A DNA stretch of 11,494 nucleotides from Anaerolineae bacterium (GTDB lineage Bacteria; Chloroflexota; Anaerolineae; JAADDB01), in contig WFQT01000396.1 of NCBI GenBank assembly GCA_015486895.1, positions 1 to 11,494 of the forward strand, in the 5' to 3' direction. The number at the start of each line of letters is the position of its first letter. Position 1 is the first letter of the stretch. The notes below the pieces were generated by a model. That model worked only from the letters and a program-made list of their open reading frames with translations, was not told the origin of the DNA and did not search any database. Made by a program: the position numbers and the translations under genes. This document shows, piece after piece, positions 1 to 6,911 of the stretch.

Positions 1-8
1 TTACATGA

Positions 9-14
9 CTCCTT
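9..14 (-). promoter_or_regulatory. Possible Shine-Dalgarno sequence for a gene beyond the left edge
   Basis: The minus strand reads AAGGAG here, about 28 nt after the stop of the HD-domain gene. The nearest ATG (6-4) is too close and is followed at once by TAA, so it is not a gene start. If the site is real, the start codon it serves lies just outside the window. A purine run this short can occur by chance, so this is a weak call. Confidence 0.22.
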
Positions 15-41
15 ACCGCTTTACGTAATACGGATAACGGC

Positions 42-833
42 TCAAATCTCATATTGGCGCACGATATTGCGTTCTACCTCATTGTGGATTCGCGCGAAAA
101 CTCGTACATAAGGCGCAATGCTGGAATTCTTCAGTTTACGCTTCAACAGGTTATCCAACTGGAAAATGCCGGCCGAGTTACTCATCACCACCTCAATTTC
201 CACCGGTACACTTTCCCCTTTGCGAATACGCACGTCGTCGATAGCCTGAGCGGAAACAGCGTGAATATTGGTGCCTCCTGCCTCGAAAGCGATGCGTGAG
301 CGCCCATGGGTCATATCCAAGGCATCCGCCACTTTCACAACACCCGCCTCGGTAGTGTAACAACGTACATCCCAATGGTGAGCGATAATAGCGTGGAGCA
401 CCTCGGAGACAACAATTGTGCGTTCCCGCACATCGTAGAGTCCCGCCAGCAATTCCTTAGCCTTCAAGTTGGCCAATGGCAAGCTGAACTCTTCATGGTT
501 CTCGCGGTGAATGGAAATACCTAAATCATGCAGCGCCGCTGCCAAGACCGTCACTACCTCAGCATCATCCATGGTCATGCCATGTTCCCGTACAATGCCC
601 ATAGGAATATCCGCTTCTGCCAGCAGCCTAAGCAGCCGCAGAGCAATGTTAGCCACGATTTTGATGTGGACGATACCATGATCACTGATACCAGCCCTGT
701 CTACGGCATTCACGTTGGCACAAGCCCACATGGTTTGTAGTTCGACATCTTCATTGATGCGCCGAACGATTTCCCACAACTTCTCATTATGCCGGCTCGG
801 CACAGTGAACCGAATCACATTCTCTTCAGCCAA
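42..833 (-). CDS. HD-domain metal-dependent phosphohydrolase, substrate unknown
   Basis: This 263-residue soluble protein carries the HD-superfamily metal ligands in order: His52/His56 in an SDHGIVH segment, the His102-Asp103 doublet in AALHDLGI, further histidines at 109, 113, 152 and 153, and the late aspartate Asp170 in VKVADALD. HD proteins usually hydrolyse phosphate esters or nucleotides with bound divalent metals. There is no GYP motif, so it is not a typical c-di-GMP phosphodiesterase, and there is no partner domain to indicate the substrate. The last ~80 residues form a separate, probably beta-rich tail. The start is TTG (833-831): a strong AGGAGG lies 7 nt upstream, and no in-frame ATG or GTG comes before an upstream in-frame stop. 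A 405-nt repeat-bearing gap separates it from pssE, so it is probably its own transcription unit and may have no part in polysaccharide synthesis. The fold is clear; the function is not. Confidence 0.85.
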   Translation of the reverse strand: MAEENVIRFTVPSRHNEKLWEIVRRINEDVELQTMWACANVNAVDRAGISDHGIVHIKIVANIALRLLRLLAEADIPMGIVREHGMTMDDAEVVTVLAAALHDLGISIHRENHEEFSLPLANLKAKELLAGLYDVRERTIVVSEVLHAIIAHHWDVRCYTTEAGVVKVADALDMTHGRSRIAFEAGGTNIHAVSAQAIDDVRIRKGESVPVEIEVVMSNSAGIFQLDNLLKRKLKNSSIAPYVRVFARIHNEVERNIVRQYEI

Positions 834-840
834 GTTCTTG

Positions 841-848
841 CCTCCTTC
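841..848 (-). promoter_or_regulatory. Strong ribosome binding site that fixes a TTG start
   Basis: The minus strand reads GAAGGAGG at about 848-841, a near-perfect anti-16S match, 7 nt before the TTG at 833-831. It decides the start of the HD-domain gene, since no ATG or GTG is available in frame upstream. Confidence 0.7.
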
Positions 849-917
849 TCCAATGTGGAAACTTCGCCGGAACCACTGCTTTGCTCACCTAACCATAATC
901 TGGCGTTTTTAATTTAG

Positions 918-984
918 CCACAGAACTTCACAGATTTGGGTCGAAAAGCAAAGGAAAATATGTGTTAATCCGTGCAATCTGTGG
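918..984. repeat. Palindromic intergenic repeat, 'CACAGATT' family, unit 1
   Basis: This 67-bp unit has inverted arms. The left arm begins CCACAGA and contains TTCACAGATT; the right arm contains AATCCGTG and ends AATCTGTGG. Its core is AT-rich. The same words in the same inverted order occur in the next unit and again at 9511-9577, so this is a dispersed family and not chance. It has no ORF of its own. In RNA it would form a long imperfect hairpin. Confidence 0.7.
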
Positions 985-998
985 CTCTTGATTTGATA

Positions 999-1097
999 CC
1001 CACGGACTTCACTGGATTTACTGACCCCAGATTCCGCAGATTTCCACAGATTTTTGTTCTGTGTGTTTTCAATCCATGTAATCTGTGCAATCTGTGG
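999..1097. repeat. Palindromic intergenic repeat, 'CACAGATT' family, unit 2
   Basis: This 99-bp relative of unit 1 starts 14 bp after it. The left half carries degenerate copies of the word (CCACGGACTT, CACTGGATTT, CCGCAGATTT, CCACAGATTT). The right half carries the inverse words in series, ending ATCTGTGCAATCTGTGG. The extra length comes from additional arm copies, so it looks like a nested or expanded version of the 67-bp unit. Confidence 0.65.
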
Positions 1098-1238
1098 TGA
1101 AGATAGTTAGGTCGAGCCTAAAACGCCATTTTCGCCAGACTCCAGTCGCCTAAGATAAGGTCCACTTGCAAGAGAATGGCTTCCTTCCATCTCCAGTGAG
1201 CTGTCACTCGACGAGCGCCATAAGTCATGGAGCCAGTG

Positions 1239-1769
1239 CTACACATCCCCGGCGAAGTCTTCCGGACTAAGCTGCGCCCCTCGATAGCGCCGGGCTACGG
1301 CTGCCGCATCACCACCACTCGCCAGCGTATCCAGGTACTCGGCGACAACGAAATGCACTGCCGGCGGCGGCAGCTCAAAAGGCACAAAAGCCATCTCGTG
1401 CGCTTGCCGAATCGCCTCGCCAAGGCGGGACAAGTCCCGGCACCAGAGCAAATGCCCACTCGCGTGCAAATGCGACAAAATATCGTCCTGATGGTGGTCC
1501 GGCCGGTCCGGGTTGTCCACACTGACCAACCGGATGTGCCGGCTCAGCACTTCCAATGTCACCCCGACGCCACCGTGAGCGACCACTAAAGTTGCCCGGC
1601 GGTAATATGGCTCCAGACTGGGCGCAAAGCGGAAGAATTCCGCATTTTTCGGCTCGTACTCGCCCCGGCCAATTTGCATCACCACCGGCAAGCCAAGTTC
1701 CGGTGCCAGGTCGTCCATTTTGCAAATCAACGGATCGAAATCCCCAGAACCCACGGTAACAAAAATCAT
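1239..1769 (-). CDS. pssE: PssE/Cps14G-like glycosyltransferase catalytic subunit (Alg13-like)
   Basis: This 176-residue protein matches the C-terminal, nucleotide-sugar-binding half of GT28-type enzymes, as in eukaryotic Alg13 and bacterial PssE/Cps14G. Three family motifs are visible: the N-terminal VTVGS strand-loop with a following FD.L (4-14), AHGGVGVTLEVL (64-75), and PDRPDHHQDDI (87-97), which carries the HxDNHQ-like signature. Family knowledge: this subunit carries the donor site and works only with its membrane-associated partner PssD, usually adding the second sugar (GlcA in rhizobia, Gal in pneumococcal type 14) to an undecaprenyl-PP-linked sugar. The donor here cannot be read from the sequence. 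The ATG overlaps the pssD stop (ATGA), and GGGAG lies 8 nt upstream. It is the last gene of the operon. The tail after about residue 145 is Ala- and Arg-rich and unlike the core. Confidence 0.88.
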   Translation of the reverse strand: MIFVTVGSGDFDPLICKMDDLAPELGLPVVMQIGRGEYEPKNAEFFRFAPSLEPYYRRATLVVAHGGVGVTLEVLSRHIRLVSVDNPDRPDHHQDDILSHLHASGHLLWCRDLSRLGEAIRQAHEMAFVPFELPPPAVHFVVAEYLDTLASGGDAAAVARRYRGAQLSPEDFAGDV

Positions 1770-2269
1770 CCGTGTAAACTCCCGGCATAAATGGCCCCCG
1801 GGAAGACCTCAGATTGCAGCTCCGGCCACTGGACAAAAAAGAGATCGGCAATGCGATACATCCAGCGGCCGCTCAGCGAGGGGTGGTGTACCCGGGCTCC
1901 ATTTTCCACGTAAATGATCTTTATGCCAAACAGCTTTCCCAATGTGGCCACAGGAATAGCAATGCCCGGCCCAGAGTGCAATATTGCTCGCGGGCGCGCC
2001 CGCAGCAACACCCGGAGTGACTGCCAGGTCAGCCGGAGATAGCGCCAGCCCACCTTCAAGTGGCTTTCTACCTTCCACTGGGGACGATTGCAGCGATAAA
2101 TAGGTCCTGGAATGCTAATTTTCTTCTCACTCAGCCCCTCTTCTTTCACCAGCATGTAATGGTAATCATAGCGCGGGCCGAGCAAATCCAGCAGGTGAAT
2201 CATTTCCACCGTGTGGCCACCTTCGCCTAACACCACCAACACCCGTAACCGTTTCTCAGCGTCTGACAT
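1766..2269 (-). CDS. pssD: PssD/Cps14F-like glycosyltransferase partner subunit (Alg14-like)
   Basis: This 167-residue protein is the Alg14/PssD type, the acceptor-side and membrane-anchoring half of a split glycosyltransferase. Visible motifs are LGEGGHTVEM (14-23), the glycine-rich loop; SGPGIAIP (99-106); IIYVENGAR (118-126) followed by SLSGRWMYRIADLF (131-144); and VQWPEL (146-151). All are in the family order. There is no long N-terminal membrane helix, and membrane contact may use hydrophobic segments in the core. The chosen start is the ATG at 2269-2267, which shares one base with the TGA of the upstream glycosyltransferase (TGATG); a TTG one codon earlier is possible but less attractive. 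GGAGAAG lies upstream. The next gene, pssE, overlaps by ATGA, the expected pssD-pssE order for a heteromeric enzyme. The family is clear; the exact sugar is not. Confidence 0.9.
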   Translation of the reverse strand: MSDAEKRLRVLVVLGEGGHTVEMIHLLDLLGPRYDYHYMLVKEEGLSEKKISIPGPIYRCNRPQWKVESHLKVGWRYLRLTWQSLRVLLRARPRAILHSGPGIAIPVATLGKLFGIKIIYVENGARVHHPSLSGRWMYRIADLFFVQWPELQSEVFPGAIYAGSLHG

Positions 2270-3255
2270 CAAGATTTCTTCTCCAGTAAACCTCGATAGA
2301 CGGCTTGCACCCGGGCAGCACTATTTGCCAGGGAATAAGCCGCCATCCGCTCCCGGCCGTTAGTGCGCCGGCCAAAAGCAAGCGCCGATTTCAGCTTGGC
2401 TGCCGTGTCCTCCACTGAGCGATCGCAAAGGTAACAGCCAACAGTATCCCCAATCACCATGCGAGCGTCTCCCAAATCGCCGCTGACGATAGGTAAGTTA
2501 CAAGCCATCGCCTCTTTGATCACCATGGGCGAGCCCTCATAATCGGAAACCAGCACCAAGACGTCAGCAGCATTCATGTACAATGGCACTTGTCGATGCG
2601 GCCGGCCACTAACAATCAGCAGCTCCACATCGATTCCTTCATCCTGCAACAGATTCACCGCCTGACGAATGACCGGCACCCGCTTATCCGGGCGCATTTG
2701 CCCAGCGAAAAGCACATAGCGCCTGCTTAGTGAAAGACCCAGTGCCTGCCGCGCCTCAGCCTGTGGCACGGGCCGGAACATATCCAGGTTAATCCCCGGC
2801 GGAATCACTGTCGCCCGGGGCCAGTTTAGCGCTCTCTGAACCCAACGGCTGGTAACAATGACCGCACTCGCCCGGCGAGCCAAAAGCCGTGATAGTATTG
2901 CCGTGAAGCCAATTTTGACCTCGCTGCCATGAAAGGTAACCACCAACGGCAAACGCCGCTGGGCTGCAGCCACAATGCCGGAAAGGGCGTAATGGGCATG
3001 CAATAGCCGGTAAGGCCGAGCCCGCAGTTGCTGCCAAAAAGGCCGGTAAGCGCGGAGATAGTTAGTCTTGCTTTCCTTCCCGTTCACAAAGAAGACATCT
3101 ACACCGACGCCCAAAGCCCGCAATGCTTCCACTTCATCATAAACAAAAGTGCCGAAAGCGGGTGCGCCTGGGTGAGGGTATAAATTGGCCACCACCAGCA
3201 CCCGCAAGTCAACATCTTCCAGCTTCGGGTCGGCAAAAATCTGTGTCGCCCTCAT
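2269..3255 (-). CDS. GT4 family glycosyltransferase, TuaC-like
   Basis: This 328-residue GT-B retaining glycosyltransferase has an N-terminal Rossmann half opening with VLVVANLYPHPGAPAFGTFV (19-38), the 'NLYP...G.F' opening typical of TuaC-like enzymes. HAHYALSG follows (86-93), then PPGIN (152-156) at the start of the second half, a GQMRPDKR loop (185-192, phosphate-contacting Arg/Lys), and EGSPMVIKE (240-248), the EX7E motif with Glu240 and Glu248 that binds the donor nucleotide sugar. It would add one hexose-type sugar to the growing lipid-linked repeat at the inner membrane face. The ATG overlaps the methyltransferase stop (ATGA). It is somewhat short for GT4 (often 360-400), mostly through tight loops; no key motif is missing. 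Donor and linkage cannot be inferred. Confidence 0.9.
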   Translation of the reverse strand: MRATQIFADPKLEDVDLRVLVVANLYPHPGAPAFGTFVYDEVEALRALGVGVDVFFVNGKESKTNYLRAYRPFWQQLRARPYRLLHAHYALSGIVAAAQRRLPLVVTFHGSEVKIGFTAILSRLLARRASAVIVTSRWVQRALNWPRATVIPPGINLDMFRPVPQAEARQALGLSLSRRYVLFAGQMRPDKRVPVIRQAVNLLQDEGIDVELLIVSGRPHRQVPLYMNAADVLVLVSDYEGSPMVIKEAMACNLPIVSGDLGDARMVIGDTVGCYLCDRSVEDTAAKLKSALAFGRRTNGRERMAAYSLANSAARVQAVYRGLLEKKS

Positions 3256-4286
3256 ACTCGATTCCGAGCCACAATGCGAAAAGTGTGGGCCAGCCAGATA
3301 GTCAACGACGTAGGCACTTTCTGCGTGATCCAGTCATTGACCTTGGCAACCCAGCCACCCCGCGAACCGCCAAAATAGGAATATACATGGGCATCAAATC
3401 CATAATAGCCTATTTCTTTAGCGAGCCGCAAAGGATGAAAAAGGAATTCTGCATAGTGACTGATAAAAGGGTCCAACGGACAGGTGCCAAACTGGTAGAA
3501 GTGTTGCGGCTTGGCACCGACATCCACATAATACTGCACTACAGCCAGGATTTCCCCCCGGTTCAAACCGGATGTTCCCCGCGCCAGATCATCTACCACG
3601 TCCTGATCCAGGAAAGGAAACGCCTCAGTAATGATCTCCCGGCGCTGTTGTAAAAACGATTTCCCAATTTTATGGCCATAATAGCCGCCCCGCTCTGAGC
3701 CATTCTCAAATGCTGCCCAGAGCCTTTTCGTCCGATATGCCCGCCACGGGTTGGCCCCATTATTGGCATCAGAGATAATGAGAATACCTCCAGGACGCAA
3801 AACGCGATGCACTTCTTTCAGGAAACCGTTAGTATCCCGGTAATGAGAAATAGCCTCCACCGAGAGCACCACATCAAAGCTATTGTCCTCATACGGCATA
3901 GCTGCAGCATCCCCCTGGCGCATGAAAACAGGCAAATCAGCGGGGAAAACATCACGAAAAGCAGCGAACGTATCGATATGGTTCTGTTGGAACTCTAAGC
4001 CATGAGCAGCTTTGGCACCCAGGAGCGCCAAGAAAATGGCCGTCAAACCGAAGCCAGCACCACAATCCAAAATCGTCTGCCCCTCGATAGGTTCGTGGGC
4101 TAGATCGAAAAGGGATTGAGTATGGCGGATATAGCGCCGCAAGAAACGATCTTTGCACAGAATGCCGAATTCCCGCCACAAGCGGGGATGATATTGCTCC
4201 CGGCGATCCGGAGCAAACAATGCTGCCATGAGCTCCGAGCCAACATACCGTTGACCTTGCCATTGAAATTCCAAATGTTTCCTCAT
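3252..4286 (-). CDS. Class I SAM-dependent methyltransferase
   Basis: This 344-residue protein has a central Rossmann methyltransferase fold: motif I ILDCGAGFG (72-80) binds SAM, HGLEF (95-99) ends in the acidic residue expected to contact the ribose, DNSFDVVLSVEAISHYRD (134-151) covers motif II, and RVLRPGGILIISD (161-173) is the post-motif. This is the Methyltransf_11/25 type. The C-terminal ~150 residues are rich in Tyr, Phe and Trp and do not match a domain I can name; they may bind the acceptor. Set between glycosyltransferases with ATGA overlaps on both sides, it most likely O-methylates a sugar of the repeat unit, or caps the chain by methylation. Methylation of a small metabolite is also possible. 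Sugar methylation is inferred from position, not from a diagnostic motif. Confidence 0.85.
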   Translation of the reverse strand: MRKHLEFQWQGQRYVGSELMAALFAPDRREQYHPRLWREFGILCKDRFLRRYIRHTQSLFDLAHEPIEGQTILDCGAGFGLTAIFLALLGAKAAHGLEFQQNHIDTFAAFRDVFPADLPVFMRQGDAAAMPYEDNSFDVVLSVEAISHYRDTNGFLKEVHRVLRPGGILIISDANNGANPWRAYRTKRLWAAFENGSERGGYYGHKIGKSFLQQRREIITEAFPFLDQDVVDDLARGTSGLNRGEILAVVQYYVDVGAKPQHFYQFGTCPLDPFISHYAEFLFHPLRLAKEIGYYGFDAHVYSYFGGSRGGWVAKVNDWITQKVPTSLTIWLAHTFRIVARNRV

Positions 4287-5425
4287 CTTTCCACGATCTC
4301 CCTATACATGGCCATGTGTTTTTCTGCAACAACTTCCGGGCGAAAGCGGCCAGCCGCTTCCCGACGCGCCGCTTCGCCTCGCTGCCGTGCTATTTCCGGC
4401 GCCGATAGAGCTTCCACCATGACTGCCGACAAGGTCTTGCGGTCGCCCAATGGCACCAACCAACCAGTGCGTCCCGTTTCAATCATGTACTTGTTCCCAC
4501 CGACATCGGTAGCGATAACCGGCCGACCGGCTGCCATCGCCTCAGCCACCACTACCGGGGCAGTTTCCTGCACCGAATTGAGTAGCACTGCCGTAGCCCG
4601 ACGATAAGCTATTAGCAATGCATTCCGGTCTAAAGCACCCAAAAAATGCACCCGCTCCAGCAAGTCCAACTCTCGCACCCGGCGACGGCAGACAGCAGCA
4701 TAATCAGGGAAAGAGTCCATTTCACCAGCTATGCGCAACTGCGCCTCCGGGTGAGCCCGAACTACGTCGGCAAAAGCCTCTATGAGCGGCAAGACCCCTT
4801 TCCGAGGGATAACTCGCGCCACCGTTAGCAATTCTCCCGGCCCAGCTTCCCCCGCAGCCTGAAAGAAAGTTGCATCCACCGGGTTCTCAATAAAATGCAA
4901 GTGGGCCCGCAGCCAGGGATACGCCTCAGCCACATAAGGCGAAATAGCAACCACATCTCGCGCTTGGGGCAAAAGCCAGCGCTCGAACCACCGGTCTAAC
5001 TCCCGCGCCAGCCGCTTTTTCCACCCCCAGACTGTACGCGCCTCGGCGAACATGACACCATGCAGTGTCACCACGTGCGGCCAGTGCCCCCGGATAGCTG
5101 CGGCTGCGTACAAATCGGAGCCATGGCCGTGAACAATGTCCGGCCGCACTGCCGCGACCATTTTCTGCAAAAGACGGACTGCGGGGAAATGCCAGGTCAA
5201 GCGACCAAAACTGGGCTGTGGCGCTATGTGCAACTGTACTGCGCCATCTCGCCGCGTCAAAGGAGTTTCTACATCGCTCCGCAACGTGAACACATGCACC
5301 TCCACATCCGGGCAGCGCGCCAGCCACGTCGCCAGCAATAGTGTTACCGCCTCCACCCCCCCGAGAATCATGTCGCGTTGAAATGGGTATAAGCCCAAAA
5401 GAGCCACGCGCAGCCGCTTAGACAT
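4283..5425 (-). CDS. GT4 family glycosyltransferase
   Basis: This 380-residue GT-B enzyme shows an N-terminal glycine loop GGVEAVTLLLA (22-32), VHGHGSD (98-104), HGVMFAE near 122-128, ENPVD (180-184), the VARVIPRKG loop (202-210) with Arg204 and Lys209 placed to hold the donor diphosphate, and ETAPVVVAE (287-295), an EX7E motif with Glu287 and Glu295. GG.K.MI..G.TG (309-321) follows as usual. The ATG at 5425 is preferred over a longer reading frame from 5506: AGAGGA lies 8 nt before it, the family N-terminus starts right there, and the extra 27 residues are Arg/Lys/Gly-rich and read through the polymerase gene. It overlaps that gene by 8 nt (ATGTCTAA). It probably adds one sugar to the repeat unit in the cytoplasm. 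Confidence 0.9.
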   Translation of the reverse strand: MSKRLRVALLGLYPFQRDMILGGVEAVTLLLATWLARCPDVEVHVFTLRSDVETPLTRRDGAVQLHIAPQPSFGRLTWHFPAVRLLQKMVAAVRPDIVHGHGSDLYAAAAIRGHWPHVVTLHGVMFAEARTVWGWKKRLARELDRWFERWLLPQARDVVAISPYVAEAYPWLRAHLHFIENPVDATFFQAAGEAGPGELLTVARVIPRKGVLPLIEAFADVVRAHPEAQLRIAGEMDSFPDYAAVCRRRVRELDLLERVHFLGALDRNALLIAYRRATAVLLNSVQETAPVVVAEAMAAGRPVIATDVGGNKYMIETGRTGWLVPLGDRKTLSAVMVEALSAPEIARQRGEAARREAAGRFRPEVVAEKHMAMYREIVER

Positions 5426-6911
5426 TCGCGTTTTCCTCTTCCCCCGCCCAGGCGATGATCTCTTGCCGCCGCCGGGTCGCCGCTTGCAAGTAAGCCCACA
5501 GGACACCCATCAGGTAAAAGTAAACCATATTCCCAAATTGGTCCGGCCCAGCATCCAGCGTCGCGATGACAACGTAGTAGGCCGCCGAGGAAGCAATCAT
5601 GATGCCCCACAGTTGACGATCCCCTGGCAGATGGCGGCAAAACCAACGGTAGCCAGTCACCATTTTCTGCCAAAAGGAGACCATGAAGAGCAGCAAAGGA
5701 GCAAAACCAATAACACCAGCGGAGAGGAGAATATCCAAATACGTGTTATGCGGCATTGGGACCCATTTTGGCGCGTATTGGTACCACACCCCCTCGGCAA
5801 TAGCCCGTGTGCCGAAATTGTTGTAGCCGATACCCCAGATAGGGGAAGAGAGAAAGTAGCCCCACCCGACATCAAAAGCTTTCCCACGGTAGCCAATAGT
5901 TTCCCCTTGCGCCAGGCGCTCCTGGAAAATCGCCGATCGGCTCAGTACAGACGAGAAAAGGAGAGCAGCGACGCCAATCAGTGACAAGAAGAAAGCAAAT
6001 GGGCGCCAGAAGCGGGGTTCCACAATCGCCCAGACAATAAAAACCAGCAGCAGACCAACATAACCGGCCCGGTTGTAAAGCATCCCCACAGAAGCTATCA
6101 GTAAAACGATACCCGTGCCGTAAAGCCACTTTTGCTCCGGCTTAACAGCCTGATAATAACGATAGAGAAAATAAGGGGCGATGATATCCAACACCTGGGC
6201 AGGGTATGCCGGGTCACCAAGCAAGCCGGTCATGCGGTGGAAATGCTCAGTATATTGTGCCGCCCGGCCCCAAGGGTAAAACCAGATGACGCCAGTCGTT
6301 TGTTCATGCAGGACGAGCACAATAAGGTAGCCGGCAATAAGAGGCAAAACACCCAAAGCCCATTTTAGTTGGGAGCGCGTTTGCACGTAGAAACGGGTGA
6401 GGAAAAACAAGGAAACAGGCAATAACCAGAGGTCAAAAAAAGATTGTATTGACGTTACCAAGCCGCGCTGAGAAAGACGAGTAGAAAGGACATAGCCTAA
6501 CAAGAAAAGCAACAACCAACCGTCCACCCAGGAAAAGCGAGGCCAAGGGCGGCGCCCAGTCGCCCATTGCAAGAAAAGGATAAAAGCCAACAAAAAGAAC
6601 ACCAAGCGGTTATAACCCAGATCCGGCACTCCCGCACCCAAGCTCAAGTTCAAATGCCAGAAGGGAGCGAAAGGAGAAACAGTAATCCAGGTCAACAATC
6701 CTAAGAAGGGATTCAAAACCGTGAGAACGGCTTGAAACAAAAGACCGATGGGGGCAAAAAGGCGCTCCGGGTGGGGTTGCAGGGTGCCACGGATCAAGTA
6801 AACAGCGGCTACTACTGCTAACACACTCTGACCACCAATGCTTAGCGCCGAGTGCCAGGAAGATGAAGTCTCTTCCTCATGTTCGGTTGCAGATCCCACA
6901 GCCATGCTCAC
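5418..6911 (-). CDS. O-antigen ligase/polymerase family membrane protein (Wzy/WaaL-like)
   Basis: This 497-residue integral membrane protein has about 12 hydrophobic segments, clear ones near 28-40, 103-116, 130-146, 160-173, 186-203, 264-278, 284-298, 305-322, 392-412, 434-452 and 459-477. Between the segments ending near 322 and starting near 392 is a long loop with the Wzy_C hallmarks: GIGYNNFG (360-367) and then PHNTYLDILLSAGVIG (387-402), including the conserved His388. An earlier Arg281 sits in YNRAGYVG. Family members either polymerise repeat units (Wzy) or ligate a glycan to an acceptor (WaaL, or ligases for protein and wall in Gram-positives); the sequence does not separate these. 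Beside a Wzz-like gene, polymerase is the better guess. The start is GTG at 6911 (GGAG 5 nt upstream, GTGA overlap with the previous stop); an ATG two codons on is the alternative. Confidence 0.88.
   Translation of the reverse strand: MSMAVGSATEHEEETSSSWHSALSIGGQSVLAVVAAVYLIRGTLQPHPERLFAPIGLLFQAVLTVLNPFLGLLTWITVSPFAPFWHLNLSLGAGVPDLGYNRLVFFLLAFILFLQWATGRRPWPRFSWVDGWLLLFLLGYVLSTRLSQRGLVTSIQSFFDLWLLPVSLFFLTRFYVQTRSQLKWALGVLPLIAGYLIVLVLHEQTTGVIWFYPWGRAAQYTEHFHRMTGLLGDPAYPAQVLDIIAPYFLYRYYQAVKPEQKWLYGTGIVLLIASVGMLYNRAGYVGLLLVFIVWAIVEPRFWRPFAFFLSLIGVAALLFSSVLSRSAIFQERLAQGETIGYRGKAFDVGWGYFLSSPIWGIGYNNFGTRAIAEGVWYQYAPKWVPMPHNTYLDILLSAGVIGFAPLLLFMVSFWQKMVTGYRWFCRHLPGDRQLWGIMIASSAAYYVVIATLDAGPDQFGNMVYFYLMGVLWAYLQAATRRRQEIIAWAGEEENANV

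Larger units (their letters stand above)
834..1238. other. Repeat-bearing intergenic region, no gene seen
   Basis: This gap lies between the end of the polysaccharide operon (pssE) and the HD-domain gene. Its middle (918-1097) is two palindromic 'CACAGATT' repeat units, described separately. The stretch 1098-1238 next to pssE has no convincing ORF. It holds a weak 5-bp hairpin (1195-1208, AGTGA-GCTG-TCACT) without a T-tract, too weak to call a terminator. A 9-bp inverted pair, TGGCGTTTT at 901-909 and AAAACGCCA at 1120-1128, flanks the repeats. No sigma70 promoter for the HD-domain gene is convincing by eye, although one must lie in or near this stretch if that gene is transcribed alone. Confidence 0.7.

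Noticed and set aside
918..1097. CRISPR array
   Set aside because: The repeats are degenerate, palindromic and unevenly spaced, with no uniform spacers and no cas genes nearby.
1195..1208. Hairpin AGTGA-GCTG-TCACT after pssE as an operon terminator
   Set aside because: The stem is only 5 bp and no T-tract follows on the transcribed strand; the palindromic repeats further on are better candidates for 3'-end structure.
3123..3653. Long plus-strand open frame (176 codons) across two genes
   Set aside because: It is antisense to the GT4/methyltransferase junction, where the minus-strand frames carry all diagnostic motifs; its composition is Pro/Ser/Arg-rich as expected for a shadow frame.
5426..5506. 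27-codon N-terminal extension of the GT4 gene that starts at 5425
   Set aside because: It is Arg/Lys/Gly-rich and reads through the polymerase gene; a good Shine-Dalgarno and the conserved N-terminus support the ATG at 5425.
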